Assembly: GCA_905221605.1 (NCBI GenBank)
Contig: CAJNDS010002639.1
Location: 187,945 to 251,944 of the forward strand
Direction: 5' to 3'
DNA: 64,000 bases
Source: Symbiodinium natans
Taxonomy: Eukaryota > Sar > Dinophyceae > Suessiales > Symbiodiniaceae
Each line of letters begins with the position of its first letter. Positions within the stretch are counted from its first letter, which is position 1. The position numbers and the translations under genes are program-made. The notes under the pieces are model-generated. The model was not told where the DNA came from and made no database searches. It saw only the letters and a program-made list of their open reading frames with translations. Below are positions 10,239 through 21,548 of this stretch, in pieces.

Positions 10239-10311
10239 GGGATGCTTCCCCTCATATTCACAGTCCGTAATAGGGATTCCAGTACCCCCTATTATTACCC
10301 CTGAACATCCC
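10239..10311. mobile_element. Fold-back element, family 1, copy 1
   Basis: Begins TTGGGATGCTTCCCCTCATA and ends CCTGAACATCCCAA, with an internal ACAGTCCGTAATAGGGATT. It is shorter than the other members and lacks the inner right arm. Confidence 0.55.
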
Positions 10312-10900
10312 AAGGTGTAAGGCTTGCGAAGGAAGGGGATGCATGTGTTCTTGCGCCGAAGGTTGGGGGAACTCTTGATTTCCCATAATTTTGCACTCGA
10401 ACATTGGTTGAATGTGTAGTGTGTCATACGTTTTTCATGAACATGTATCGGTGTAGGAGACATGTTCGCATGCTTGTTCCGCCGAGGATTACGACTGTTA
10501 TGGCCACCCATATGGCTGCTCCTGCACCAGGCCTTGCATTCTGCTTCTGGGAAGGTTGCACGCTGGACAAACAACCGTGTTTCGTAGAATTCTGTAGTAA
10601 GCTTTCGGGAGCAAATCCCGCCCCGCCCCATCCCTGCCCTCCCCTCCGATGTCCCCGACCACGAAACCAGCGAAGAACCCTTCCCAACTAGGCACCTCCA
10701 ACGCCATCAGCTAGTCCAGGGCTGGGGATGGTCGAAGTCACTCTTTTCATCAGGGGTTAAGGTGTTGAGCCCCAAAAAAAGCACGGGACGCAGAAGCTCA
10801 AAGCCGTGCAGTTGGCTTGAGGTCTGTCGTGCCCTCAAGTAGTCCCTCAGTGACGTCATGAGTCGCTCTCAAAGAGAAGCGCATTCGTCTTGAACCTAAG

Positions 10901-12195
10901 CCCAAAACCCCCCAAACCCCAGTGAAAACCACCTCTTCACAGGTAGGGTCCAGCAGCATGCCGCCGTGTGCCACCAGCGACCAGAGGTACTACGACCCCC
11001 TGGCCGTGCACCCAGTCGATTCAGGGCTTACTATTGCTTGGCAGGGTCAAACTTAAAGGGCATATGGTACCTGCTTCCCTCATTCCCTACTAACCAACAG
11101 TAAGTAAACCCCAAGCCCTCAGCCCTATAAGCCTTAAACCCTAAACCCTAAACCCTAAGCCCTAAACCCTAAACCCTAAACCCTAAACCCTAAACCCTAA
11201 ACCCTAAACCCTAAACCCTAAACCCCAAATCCCAAACTCTAAACCCCAAGCTCTTTGCACTTGGTCAAGCCGCCCGATTCTCGTCCTTCTGGGGACACTA
11301 CCGAATATAGTGCCCCATGTCCGAAGCCCCTGTTCCAACGACCCCGAGGTCTACATCGCAAAACAACTTTTTGCGTTTATGACCTTTGGGGTTTATGACA
11401 GGGTTTTAGGGGTTTAGAGTTCGGGTTGTACCAGTACTATTGCCATTGCTATTGCTGTTGCTATTGCTGTTGCTATTGCTGTTGCTATTGCTCTTGCTAT
11501 TGCTGTTGCTATTGCTGTTGCTGTTGCTGTTGCTGGTGCTCTATTGCTGTTCCGATTCCTATTGCTATTGCGATCACTAATTTGTTGTTACTGCTATTTT
11601 GACTATTGTGATTAGTTGTCATTGCATTTGCGCCTTGTAGGCGTTCTTACAATTGCGCCATTGCCATTCTTATTCAGATTAATATTCTCGTTTTTGGTTC
11701 TAGTCTTTCTTTTTATTATTGCTGAATCGTCCAACTTAAGAATCGAAAGCCGCAATGTCGTGCCTCATTCACTTGTCTTGCTTTATAGCAGCGCGGAATT
11801 CCGAACTCGCAATCTGAAATCCAGAACTGACAAGTCCTAAATCCCAGGCCCTGCCTTGACAGTTCATGGGTACCAATGCGCGGTGGTTGTGTGCAAGATG
11901 TATTTAAACCTCTACAGGCCCCAAGCCCTAAACCCCAGTCAGAGCTACTGGTAACGTAGTTCAGCACCTCCAGCCCGCACTAGCCCGGGTTCAGGGATTC
12001 GAGCTTAGGATCGGATTCAGAGTCTGAGCATGTAGGGGTGCGAGGTTTCAAGAGAAGCTCAGTGATTTTGAGAGCTGAGGTTGCGATGCCCAGCAGTCAC
12101 GAAGATACCGCCCTAGACTGTCAGCAGAGATGTGCGGAAGACTCGCAAGACCCTCAGACCTTGAGGTTTCTTGGACATCACTCACTCCCTAAACC

Positions 12196-12269
<74 letters not shown>

Positions 12270-12760
12270 ACCCTAAACCCTAAACCCTAAACCCTAAACC
12301 CTCGGGATGAGACCGTGGGGTTCAGAGCTTCGCATGCTCGTCACAGCTGTTTTTCTCGCAGCTGACGCTTGTGGCACCTGCTTCAGCCAGCCTGAGGTCC
12401 CATCCTCCTTAAACCGGCGAACAGGGTTTAGGGTTTAGGGTTTCGGGTTTAGGGTTTAGGAAGTTCTGAGGAACTGCCAGCACTTCACCTTTGAGGGCGC
12501 ATCCCTGCCTGGAGCCCAGACCTGCTGGGTTTAGGGTTTAGGGTTTAGGGCTTAGGGTTTAGGGTTTAGGGTTTAGGGTTTAGGGTTTAGAGTTTAGGGT
12601 TTGAAGCTTTGGGAATCTGGCAGTCTTGTCGTGCCCGAACCAAGTACGTGAGTGACCCAGCAAAGGGAATCCCCAGAACCCTGAGTTCTTGTGGGTGTCC
12701 CACGCCAGCAAAGAACCATGACGTAAAAGGTAAGTCTTGAACTGCAAACCCAATACCCAA
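10901..12760. repeat. Repeat-rich stretch with telomere-type arrays
   Basis: Contains CCCTAAA arrays at 11134-11226 and about 12258-12300, a CCCTCAA variant array at 12188-12258, TTTAGGG arrays at 12424-12461 and 12530-12602, and a microsatellite (next feature). Short coding-like islands, possibly mini-exons, lie near 10941-11030 (PPCATSDQRYYDPLAVHP) and 12465-12530 (NCQHFTFEGASLPGAQTCW). No splice evidence is strong enough to call them. Confidence 0.55.
11432..11560. repeat. TTGCTATTGCTG microsatellite
   Basis: About ten imperfect units of CTATTGCTGTTG / CTGTTGCTATTG; non-coding by position. Confidence 0.85.
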
Positions 12761-12764
12761 GACC

Positions 12765-13035
12765 CGAACCCTAAACCCTAAACCCTAAACCCTAAACCCT
12801 AAACCCTAAACCCTAAACCCTAAACCCTAAACCCTAAACCCTAAACCCTAAACCCTAAACCCTAAGCCCCAGCCCCTGCCAAGAAAAACAACCTCATGAG
12901 CCCCTCTTTCGAGTCCCCAGGCCGAAGGGGGCCTTAACCCCTGAACCCTAACCCCTAAACCCTGAACCCTAAACCCTAAACCCTAAACCCTGAACCCTAA
13001 ACCCTAAACCCTAAACCCTAAACCCTAAACCCCTG
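12765..13035. repeat. CCCTAAA arrays in two blocks
   Basis: 12765-12862 is a nearly perfect CCCTAAA array. 12937-13035 is the same repeat with CCCTGAA variants. A short coding-like island follows (13072-13135; CWLYGSSSAKLMAIDAVSG) and is then bounded by G-rich TTTAGGG repeats on its other side. Confidence 0.8.
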
Positions 13036-13143
13036 AACCCCAAAGCCCCTAAAGCTATAAGGCCGAAGGGGGCCTGCTGGCTCTACGGCAGCTCCTCCGC
13101 GAAGCTCATGGCCATTGATGCCGTCAGCGGTCCCAAGGTCCTG

Positions 13144-13459
13144 GGGGGTTTAGGGTTTAGGGTTTAGGGTTTGGGGTTTGGGGTTTGGGGTTTAGGGTTT
13201 AGGGTTTGGGGTTTAGGGTTTAGGGTTTAGGGTTTAGGGTTTGGGGTTGAGGGTTTCGGGTTTAGGGTTTACGGGGCTTGTTGCAGGGCACATCGTTTTG
13301 TGGGCTAGGTTTAGGATGGCCTTCTTGCTGCTTCGATTTGCCTTGGGTTCGCGCCAACCCTACGCCCCGAGGCCCTGTAGGGTTCAGGGTTTAGGGTTTA
13401 GGGTTTGGGGTTTAGGGTTTAGGGTTTAGGGTTTAGGGTTTAGGGTTTAGGGTTTAGGG
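13144..13459. repeat. TTTAGGG arrays with TTTGGGG variants
   Basis: Two blocks, 13144-13270 and 13378-13459, G-rich on the + strand, with a roughly 100-base unique stretch between them. Confidence 0.8.
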
Positions 13460-13559
13460 TCCTAACGCCCCAAGACTCCCAAAAAGGCAAGAACCCTGCA
13501 ACTGAGCCCGATGAACCCTATCAGCCCTTAAAACTGAAGCCAAACCTCAAACCCCAAAC

Positions 13560-14020
13560 CCCAAGCCCTAAACCCTCAACCCCTAAACCCCTAAACCCCT
13601 AAACCCCTAAGCCCCTAAACCCCTACACCCCTAGACCCTAAACCCCTAAACCCCTGAACCCCCCTAAACCCCTGAACCCCTAAACCTCTAAACCCGTAAA
13701 CCCCTAAACCTCTAAACCCCTAAACCCTTCAACCCTTAAGCTTGAGCCTTGGAGGGTTGAATCAGCTCTTGGGAGGGGCGCCTGCGGGTCTTGGGTTTTG
13801 CAGACTCGCCTTCAGGTTGCGGATTCACGGTTTCGGCGTGGGAGCTGCGGTCTAGGGTTTCAGGGTTTAGGGGTTTAGGGGTTTAGGGGTTTAGGGCTTT
13901 AGGGGTTTAGGGGTTTAGGGGTGTAGGGGTTTAGGGGTTTAGGGGTTTAGGGCTTTAGGGGTTTAGGGGTGTAGGGGTTTAGGGGTTTAGGGGTTTAGGG
14001 TTTAGGGTTGCGGGGTGCAG
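13560..14020. repeat. Opposed CCCCTAAA and TTTAGGGG arrays
   Basis: 13560-13740 is CCCCTAAA-type (eight-base unit, one more C than the usual seven-base unit). 13853-14020 is the reverse complement type, TTTAGGGG. Together they form a long imperfect inverted repeat around a unique core of about 110 bases. Confidence 0.8.
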
Positions 14021-14030
14021 GGTTTAGGGC

Positions 14031-15450
14031 TTTCGGCCTCAGGGGTTGAAGAAAGCCCTGCAACGTGCCAGTCGCTTCCTGACAGGTCTGTCCTGAGGAC
14101 TGGTCTTGGGGACGCCGTTTTTGGTTTTCTCTTCTGGATCTTGGAGGGCTAGCCCTTACACCCCTAGACAGCAAGCACCGCCCTTCATCCTAGATTCTTG
14201 AAATCGGAAGCCCAAAACCAACCTTAACCCAGCCCCCTAAGTGCTGGGAATTCGATCCATCAGGGCAACTGGAAATTCGTCGCATGGTTTTTTTGGAGTT
14301 TCAGGGGTTTTATGAGGGCATCTGCAAAGTGGTTCGGATTTTTGACCTTTCAGGGTTTTGGGAGTCGAGGCTTTAAGGGCTTTAGGGGATTCAGGGGGTT
14401 TCAGGGGTTTCAGAAACTTTTCGTTCAACTGAGTCCAAAGGATTTCTGCCGGGGTGGGCGCCTTCGCACCCCATGGAGATCGGGGTCAAACAAAAACACA
14501 AAAAACCATCAACGAAAGAATAGAAAGGGATCAATAAGAAAATAAGCCCTACACCCTACACCCTAAACCCTAATCCCGAACCCCTCAACCCTAAACCCTA
14601 AACCCTAAACCCTAAAGCCCTCAAACCCTAAAACTCGAAACCTTACCCTAAACCCTAAACCTTAAACCCCCGCTTTTTTTCTCACCCTTGTCATTTTCAT
14701 TTTGATCCGGCAGCCTTTAGGGTTCCCGAGCCCTGAACCTCTTTAGGTCTCAATCACAGAGGAGACTGGCAAGACCAAATGTTAAGGAGTTGAGATGTTC
14801 CCCTTCTACGATCAGTCCTGAACAAGGGTTCTAGTGCCCCCGATTATAGTTCCTATCAAGGACTGTTAGTCTAAGCGGGAACATCCCAAGTAAGGAGCCT
14901 AACTAAGATACTTAAAACGGACGTGGGAAACCCTAAGCCCTAAACCCTAACCCCTAACCCCTAAACCCTAAACCCTAAACCCTAAACCCTAAACCCTAAA
15001 CCCTAAACCCTAAACCCTAAACCCTAAACCCTAAACCCGACCATGTGTGGCTTCCTGATGATGGTCGCTCAATGTACGCCTTTGCCCCTCTGCATCCTCG
15101 ACCCCCAAAGCCTGGGGGCCCCAAAGATCCCCTTTAGGGTTTAGGGTTTAGGGTTTAGGGTTTAGGGTTTAGGGTTTAGGGTTTCCCAAAGATCCCCCAA
15201 AGTTCAAAACACACCGGCAGGACACGCAGCTAGGGGACAAGGCCGAGGTTTGTACGAAGGATTTAGGGGGGGGGAATTCAGGTTTAGGGTTTAGGGTTAG
15301 GGTTTAGGGTTTAGGGTTTAGGGTTTAGGGTTTAGGGTTCAGGACCCTCCAGGCACCTTTCTAAAGAGGTTTCCAGGTTCATGCTTTGCCCCCCCCCCCC
15401 CCCGACATGTAAACCGCTGCTTTCGGGTTTTTAGGGGCTTTGTGGCGGGG
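14031..15450. repeat. Mixed repeats and one fold-back
   Basis: Holds CCCTAAA arrays at 14546-14672 and 14931-15040, TTTAGGG arrays at 15133-15185 and 15280-15340, a fold-back of family 1 at 14791-14887 and a short C run near 15391-15404. Between 15041 and 15132 lies a coding-like island flanked by opposed arrays. No gene can be called. Confidence 0.6.
14791..14887. mobile_element. Fold-back element, family 1, copy 2
   Basis: Left end GAGATGTTCCCCTTCTACGA, right end GTCTAAGCGGGAACATCCC, with inner AGTCCTGAACAAGGG and CAAGGACTGTTAG arms. Confidence 0.65.
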
Positions 15451-15776
15451 GGGTGCAAGCTGAGGTTGAGGAGGTCGGGTCTGTTCAGGGTTTTGGTGGC
15501 AAGTGCGAGCCCAACTATGCAGTGTACATGACATGTGGCTCGTCAGGATCGCCACGTACTTTTCAACAGCCAGTGCAGGGGTCTGCCTCCAATCCTCTCC
15601 TCACCTTTGCGATTCCATTCTCGCCAGGGGTCCTTCTGGATACTAGCTCAAACCTCAGCCGTACCTGGTCAAAGTCTCATGGGACTGTAGCCCGACCTGC
15701 GACGCAGGCGGCTTTCTTGATACTACCTGAACTGGGCCATGCGCAGAAATGCACGTTGATTTTTTTCCTTGTGCAG

Positions 15777-15857
15777 GCAGCGACTTCTTCGAGCACGGCG
15801 GTGCCGACTCTGGCAGGGCATTGCACATTCCCCTATCTGCGCTAAGAGCCACGAGGG
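15777..15857 (+). CDS. Symmetrical mini-exon, diverged copy
   Basis: 81 nt after a pyrimidine-rich tract and GTGCAG, ending at a GG/GTAGTG donor. It encodes a version of the five-fold repeated exon at 16984-17597 with one extra codon (FFEHGGADSGRALHIPL). Both ends are in phase 1. It lies about 1.2 kb upstream of the other four. Confidence 0.5.
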
Positions 15858-16983
15858 GTAGTGCAGATTTGCAGTTCCTTTCTATCTGGGAGTTGGATCA
15901 AAATTCTGTGTACTTCTTGAGTCCCAATCGCCTAGTCCTCATGCAGTAGTAAAGGGTACTATGACGGTCCCGCAATCTACATCAGCCTCAAGAACGCCCC
16001 TTGAAGGCACCAGCTGTGGCCCCTCCAATCACATTGGAGGCACCTTCTGAAAGGTTGAGGGTTTGGGGGTTTTGGGGTTTTGGGGTTTTGGGGTTTTGGG
16101 GTTTTGGGGTTTTGGGGTTTTGGGGTTTTGGGGTATTGGGGTATTGGGGTATTGGGGTATTGGACTCAAGCAATATTGGGACGTTCTCAGCTGCAATCCA
16201 AAGTCTGCAAAAGTCTTCAGATCAGGCCTAAGCTGAAACTGTAAACCCAACCCCCAAGCCTAAAGGCCCTGTGGGCAAGAGAGGTCCTCCTCCCCCGCAT
16301 TGGATAGGTTTAGTTTCGGCACAGGCCTTGGAATTCTCTCAGACAGACGTTTAGAAACAGCCCGACTACTCCTCGCAACGAAGAATAGACTTCCTGGGCT
16401 TCAAGCAATACCAACAAAGCAATACCAACAGAGAAAACGCAAGCTACTCTGCATGCTTGGTGGCAGCGCCTACGCGATTTGCATGGATGTTTTCCCTTCA
16501 CCCCGCTTGGCGGTTGTAGAAAGCCTCACGCAGCATGTTCGAGGCTGTGGGTCTAACAAGCAGATGTTCTGAGCAACCCCGTCCTCGTGGTATGTCATGT
16601 ACAGCATGCCCTGAACCTGCTTGAATTAAGGGGGGCTGTGGAAGGACCCGGGGTCTTCGTTAGGCGAAGATGGGGGGAGGGGGGGTGCCTCTCCACATTT
16701 GTTCTTCGCCAGATATTCAAGGCTGTATTGCCACAAGAAGAAACAGACACTAGATGCGTAGAGGCATAAAGACAAAAAGCGATAGAAAGCAAAATGACAC
16801 AAATCTTGGAAAACATCTTAGAAGATGGCGACAAGCGTATTAAGTGAGAATATGTTGATAAGTCAGAACGGGAAAAAGTAAAGCCGCATAAGAAACCTAA
16901 GACAAGGCTATTCTGATAAAGAAATTGGAGATCCCTTGCAAATCCAAAGGGCCATGCGTCAAGTGCATTGTTTGCTTGTGCAG
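15858..16983. other. Spacer with a TTTTGGGG array
   Basis: 16055-16163 is a TTTTGGGG array grading into GTATTGGG (next feature). Near 15990-16045 lies a short stretch (GTSCGPSNHIGG in one frame) related to one at 17898-17940 (GTGCGPCKESGG), so both may be copies of one small exon. The rest shows nothing I can identify. Confidence 0.45.
16055..16163. repeat. TTTTGGGG / GTATTGGG array
   Basis: About nine TTTTGGGG units followed by four GTATTGGG units. It is the repeat type of spirotrich ciliate telomeres, but here it is one of many local variants of the TTTAGGG family. Confidence 0.85.
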
Positions 16984-17597
16984 GTAGCGCCTTCAAGCAC
17001 GGCCGCACCGACTCCGGCAGGGCATTGTGCATTCCCCTAGCCGTGCAAAGAGCCATAGCGCAGAATTGCAGTCCCAAGAACTTTGCTGTCTGAGAAGTGA
17101 TCTATATTCTGGGTGCTTCTTGGGTTGTCGCATGTTTTTTTTGCATTGTGCAGGCAGCGACTTCGAGCACGGCTGCACCGACTACGGCAGGGCATCGTGC
17201 ATTCCCCTAGCCGTGCCAAGAGCCACGAAGGGTACCGCAGCATTGCAGTCCCAAGAACTTTTTTGTCTCAGAAGTGATCGGACTTCTGGGTTCTTCTTGG
17301 GTTGTCGAATGTTTTTTGTTGCATGGTGCAGGCAGCGGCTTCGAGCACAGCCGCACCAACTCCGGCAGGGCATTGTGCATTCCCCTAGCCGTGCTAGGAG
17401 CCACGAAGGGTAGCGCAGAATTGCAGTCTCAAGAAATATTTTTTTGAGAAGTGATCTGAATTCTGGTTTTTTCGGGTCCCGATTGTCTAGGGTCGAATGT
17501 TTTCTGCTGACTTGTGCAGGCAGCGACTTCGAGCACGGCTGCACCGACTACGGCAGGGCATCGTGCATTCCCCTAGCCGTGCTAAGAGCCACGAGGG
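16984..17597 (+). CDS. Four tandem copies of a symmetrical mini-exon
   Basis: Copies at 16984-about 17053 (shortened end), 17154-17231, 17332-17409 and 17520-17597. Each begins after a T-rich tract and TGCAG and, except the first, ends before GTACC or GTAGC. The three intact copies are exactly 78 nt, phase 1 at both ends, and encode SDFEHGCTDYGRASCIPLAV with small changes. The units repeat every 178-188 bases, intron included. Because the exon is symmetrical, copies can be added without shifting frame. I do not recognise the domain; the two Cys suggest an extracellular, disulfide-bonded repeat. Confidence 0.55.
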
Positions 17598-17715
17598 GTA
17601 GCGCAGAATTGCAGTCCCAAGAACTTTTCTATCTGCGCATTGATCTGAATTATGCGTGCTTCGTGGGTCCCAGTTGTATACTCCTTGCGCGGTCGTGTGG
17701 GTTGGTCCACGATCC

Positions 17716-17870
17716 CAAGCCCACAACCCCAAATCCCAAACCCCAAACCCCAAACCCCAAACCCCAAACCCCAAACCCCAAACCCCAAACCCCAAACCCT
17801 AAACCCTAAACCCTAAACCCTAAACCCCAAACCCTAAACCCTAAACCCTAAACCCTAAACCCTAAACCCT
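17716..17870. repeat. CCCCAAA array passing into CCCTAAA
   Basis: The first half is CCCCAAA units, the second half CCCTAAA units. A coding-like island (17880-17945) follows, then a TTTAGGG array (17961-18030) in the opposite sense. Confidence 0.85.
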
Positions 17871-18409
17871 TGAAGAACACCGTGTAAGAACACCCTTCGG
17901 AGGCACCGGCTGCGGCCCCTGCAAAGAGTCAGGAGGACCTTCTGAAACGAGTGTGCCAAAAGGGTTTAGGGTTTAGGGTTTAGGGTTTAGGTTGAGGGTT
18001 CAGGGTTTAGGGTTTAACGTTTAGGGTTGAGGGCTTGGGGTTTTGGAATCAAGAAATTTTTGTTGGGTTCACTCTCGGCTGCAATTTCAGGTTTGGAAAG
18101 TTTGCTCAGTCTGGAAAAGCCGAAATCCTGAACCCTAATCCTAATTTATGGCCCCGAATCCTAAACAGCCTCTTGAGGACAGTGTCCTGCTGGGTCCAAG
18201 GGCTCGCTGGGGCTCGGTAGAATGTCTAAAGAGTAAGGGGTTATGAGCGTGGAGCGTCGTTTCGTGATTGGGTCCTTGCTCTATTGATAGTGATTATTAA
18301 GGGGTTGTGGGGTTTCGGGGGCTTCGGGCGTGCTGACGCCCGAAGCCTACGAGGACCATGTCAGCGGACATTCAGATGCTCTGATGGTCCGGGTCCCAGG
18401 ATACCCCTG

Positions 18410-18514
18410 TTAAGGACTGTTAGTACAATGATTATACCAGCAGTCCTTAGTAGGGATTACAATAGAGGGTACTATATTCCCAATTAAGGACTGTCAGTAG
18501 AAGGGGAACATCCC
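18410..18514. mobile_element. Fold-back element, family 1, copy 3
   Basis: Contains TTAAGGACTGTTAGTA, AGCAGTCCTTAGTAGGGATT, and TTAAGGACTGTCAGTAGAAG followed by GGGAACATCCC. The left outer arm is degenerate and there is an internal second arm pair. Confidence 0.55.
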
Positions 18515-18635
18515 ACAACCCTGAACCGAAGCCTCTACACCCCCAAACCCCTGAACCCCTCAACCCCTAAACCCTACACCCTACACCCTAAACCCGAAAC
18601 CCCTAAACCCCCCAAGCCCCCTAGGTCCTGAACAG

Positions 18636-18799
18636 CCCCCTATACTAACAGCTCCTTAATAGGGATAACTACCAATTGCTTAAGAACCCCGGAAAAATAT
18701 TCTTCCTGATTAAATATAGGGATCATTTCTATTCTTTTGGGGGTGGTTCTTAAGCAAATGGTAGCCCTACTATAGTCCCGATTAAGGAGCTGTCATCCC
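18636..18799. mobile_element. Long fold-back element related to family 1
   Basis: Outer arms CCCCCTATACTAACAGCTCC and GATTAAGGAGCTGTCATCCC. Inner arms ACCAATTGCTTAAGAACCCC and GGGTGGTTCTTAAGCAAATG are nearly perfect complements, so this 164-base element can fold into one long hairpin. Confidence 0.65.
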
Positions 18800-18849
18800 A
18801 ATGTGGCATGGTTGATTGTAGTTTAGGGTTCAGGGTTGATGGTCTAGAT

Positions 18850-20440
18850 TGTGGAGTCATAGGACTGCATGCATGGTTGAGGGTGTAAAAGTCGGTGTTG
18901 GATATAGGAGATCAGAATCTAGATCTGGCCTGGTGGGATCTGGCATACATAGAACTTCAAGTCACCCGTGAGGCTCAGACCCCCGGAGTCTCAGTGTGTT
19001 TCTGGCAAGACTGAGAGGGCGAGAACCCAAAGATCTTGCTTTGCGGGTTGAAGCTACATCATGCATGAGTGGGCTTCCGCTGCGGCGAAGGGACCTGGAT
19101 AGTGGGAGGCTTCAAAGGGTTGGAATGCCCCGGGGTCTAAGTCCCCAACTCCATACCCCGAACGGTTTAGGGGGGTGTCTGGGATTTTTGGGACCAGGTG
19201 GGCCTGGATGCGAACGGCAAGGCATCTCGGCGGCATTCCACAACATATCACTGGAGCACCCCAGGCTGCATCCATCCGCATTCCACTTGGAAACTCTACA
19301 TCGCCCTGAAGCCCACAAAGCAGTAAGACAATGGAGACCATCTCGGGTGCCAATCGATGCAAGACCCCAAATCCCGAACCCTAAACCCTCGGCACGCGTC
19401 GGAGGCTCTTTAGGGTCTTGGGTTTAGGCATCTGCGATTGGCACGGTGAGAAGTTGCAGAGTTTCGGGGGTTTCGGGGTCCTGGCGCCCGAAGCCCACGA
19501 GGACTACGTCAACGGGCATTCGAAAGCTCCGATGGTCCGGGTCCCAAGATAGCCTGAACATGCAAAACCTAAACTGCCCCCCCCCTGAACGCCTCAACCC
19601 GAAACCCCCGGTTGAGATGGGTTTAGGGTTTAGGGTTTAGGGTTTAGAGTTTAGGGTTTAGGGTTTAGGGTTTAGGGTTTAGGGTTTGGTTTGGCACCAC
19701 GGTCTTCGATTCTAGGAGTTTAGGGTTCAGGGCTGGGGTTTTCATATTGGGAGTCATAGGACTGCATAGTCTAGATCTCGCCCTGGGGGGAGATCTGGCA
19801 TACACATAACTTCGAATAACCCCCACGCCTTGAGTCCCAAAACGTGAAGCTTCATGATGTTTGGTATCAGTGGGCTTCAAACGGTTGGGTAGAATGCCCA
19901 CACTGGCGCCCGAGCCTCCTTGGTATTTGGAGTTTCGGGGCCATGCGCAAAACGGTTTAGGCTTCCGGGTTGAGCTGCGGGGGGCTGTCTGGGATTTTTG
20001 GACCAGGTGGGCCTGGATGCGAACGGCAAGGCATCTCGGCGGCATTCCACAACATATCACTGGAGCACCCCAGCATCCATCCGCATCCCAATCGAGCAAA
20101 ACCTAAATCCTCCGCCTGAAAGTCTACGTGCGGAGGCTCTTCAGGGTCTGGGGTTTAGGCGTCTGGGATTGGGACCGTGCTATGGGGTTCTGGCGCATCC
20201 GCATGCAGGTAAAGCAAGATTTGAATGGCCATTTTGTGACCGATCCGGTGTTTCAAATCCTCCCTCTCGTGATTCTTGATGGAGTTGATGGGGGCTGGAA
20301 TAGCAGGTTGCGTGATTGGATCTTTGCTGTTGTGATCGAAAGTGATTCTCTCGCCGAAGCCCACGAGGATTACGTCAACGGACATTCGAATGCTCCGACG
20401 GTCCGGGTCTCAAGATAACCGGAACATGCAAACCCTGAAC
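18850..20440 (+). repeat. Tandem segmental duplication (about 0.7-0.8 kb unit)
   Basis: 18850-19560 and 19745-20440 are direct copies. Landmarks shared in order: GGAGTCATAGGACTGCAT; AGATCTGGCATACA; a roughly 95-base almost identical stretch around 19195-19260 and 20000-20060 (frame: DQVGLDANGKASRRHS); and a closing stretch encoding EDYVNGHS. A third copy of only the closing part lies at 18320-18400. The near-identical core between diverged flanks could be an exon. A TTTAGGG array (19617-19690) separates the two units. Confidence 0.65.
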
Positions 20441-20767
20441 CCAAGCCCCGACACCAAGAACAGCCTCGGTCTAAGCTTTGACAGCCTCCTGAACGCCTCA
20501 GCCCGAGCCCCCAACTTGAGATGTGGCATGGTTTTGGCCCGGTTCTGCAGGGTTGAGGGGAGCAAAAAAGGGATCTGGTACACAAACGCCCCAAACCCGA
20601 AACCTCACTGTTTATGCTAAGGCTGCGAAAGTTCAAAGATCTGGTTCCGGGTTTGCTGAGTGACTGTTTAGGGCCTCATTGTTAATGTGCCTGGTGGTAT
20701 ACCCGTCAGATTCTCAACGAGTTGGAGCAAGCTTAAAACTCTTGGCAAAGTTATCACACCGTTTCTT

Positions 20768-21110
20768 CCCCAAACCCAAGCCCCAAACCCCAAACCCCAA
20801 AACCCAAAACTCCTGGAAACCCTAAACCCTAAACCCCAAACCCCAAACCCCAAACCCCAAACCCCAAAACCCAAACCCCAAACCCCAAACCCCAAACCCT
20901 AGACCAGGCCGAGGATGCCCCTGAAGGGGGGACCGTCGAGCGCTGCGAAGACGGGTTGAGCACCGGGTGTCGGGGAGCCCGACTCATGGGGTTTAGGGTT
21001 TAGGGTTTAGGGTTCAGGGTTTGGGGTTTAGGGTTCAGGGTTTAGGGTTTAGGGTTTGGGGTTTAGGGTTTTGGGTTTCCAGGAATTTTGGGTGTTGGGG
21101 TTTGGGGTTG
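20768..21110. repeat. Opposed CCCCAAA and TTTAGGG arrays around a possible exon
   Basis: 20768-20902 is mainly CCCCAAA; 20988-21110 is TTTAGGG/TTTGGGG. Between them, 20903-20987 has a coding-like frame (EDAPEGGTVERCEDGLSTGC) after an AG. It may be a further cassette exon preceding exon B, with a possible counterpart near 37990-38045 (SWGSISRCGEDEG). That is tentative. Confidence 0.5.
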
Positions 21111-21430
21111 AGGGTTTCTGCGAGTTTTGGGCTGGACTCGGGTTAAACGAGTACCAAAACCTCTAACCCTGAATCCTGAAGCCCGCAACCCTACAGTCTA
21201 AACCTTAAACCCTAAACCCTGCACCCAAAAACCCGAAACCCTAACCCTGGCCGGGAGTGTGAAAGGGCTATGCTGGCAGCCCTGCGGTAAGCCCGCAACC
21301 CAAAACCCAAAACCCAAAACCAAAAACCCAAAACCAAAAACCCAAAACCCAAAACACCCAAAACCCAAAACCCAAGACCCAGAACATAAATCCTAAACCC
21401 TAAGCCCGAAATCCTAGACCCTAAGCCAAG

Positions 21431-21477
21431 GCCCCGTGGAGTGGCAAACCGGCCCAGGAGGATACTACTGCACCTGG
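21431..21477 (+). CDS. Cassette exon B, copy 1
   Basis: Begins after CCAAG, phase 1, and reads GPVEWQTGPGGYYC. The four B exons (here, 25225, 33971, 38440) share the acceptor context AG/GCCC, the phase and the pattern G-P-x-(S/E)-W-x-T-G-(P/E)-(S)-G-G-Y-x-C. The end at 21477 before GC is provisional. Protein role unknown; the Cys and the repetition suggest a secreted or surface repeat protein. Confidence 0.6.
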
Positions 21478-21548
21478 GCTGTGGCGGTTGTCGTTTTGAA
21501 GGCTTCGGTGGTTTAGGGTTTAGGGTTTAGGGTTTAGGGTTTAGGGCT

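Larger units (their letters stand above)
9538..10900. other. Intergenic region with two fold-back elements
   Basis: No supported gene. It contains a fold-back at 9792-9905 and another at 10239-10311. The remaining sequence is mixed and the short ORFs have no recognisable pattern. Confidence 0.5.

Noticed and set aside
12765-12862. A chromosome end, because of perfect CCCTAAA arrays
   Set aside because: Arrays occur dozens of times in both orientations with genes on either side; they are interstitial.
16055-16163. Ciliate contamination suggested by TTTTGGGG
   Set aside because: It is embedded in the same sequence as all other variants and grades into GTATTGGG; no other ciliate sign.
16984-17597. 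CRISPR-like array (regular repeats with spacers)
   Set aside because: Repeat units are about 78 bases with exon borders and related spacers; the genome is eukaryotic.
20668-20902. ORFs with GVWGLGF or PNPKPQT repeats (also 17487, 32332, 32734, 63255)
   Set aside because: They are translations of CCCCAAA or TTTGGGG arrays; the period 7 unit gives a 7-residue repeat and no stop by chance.
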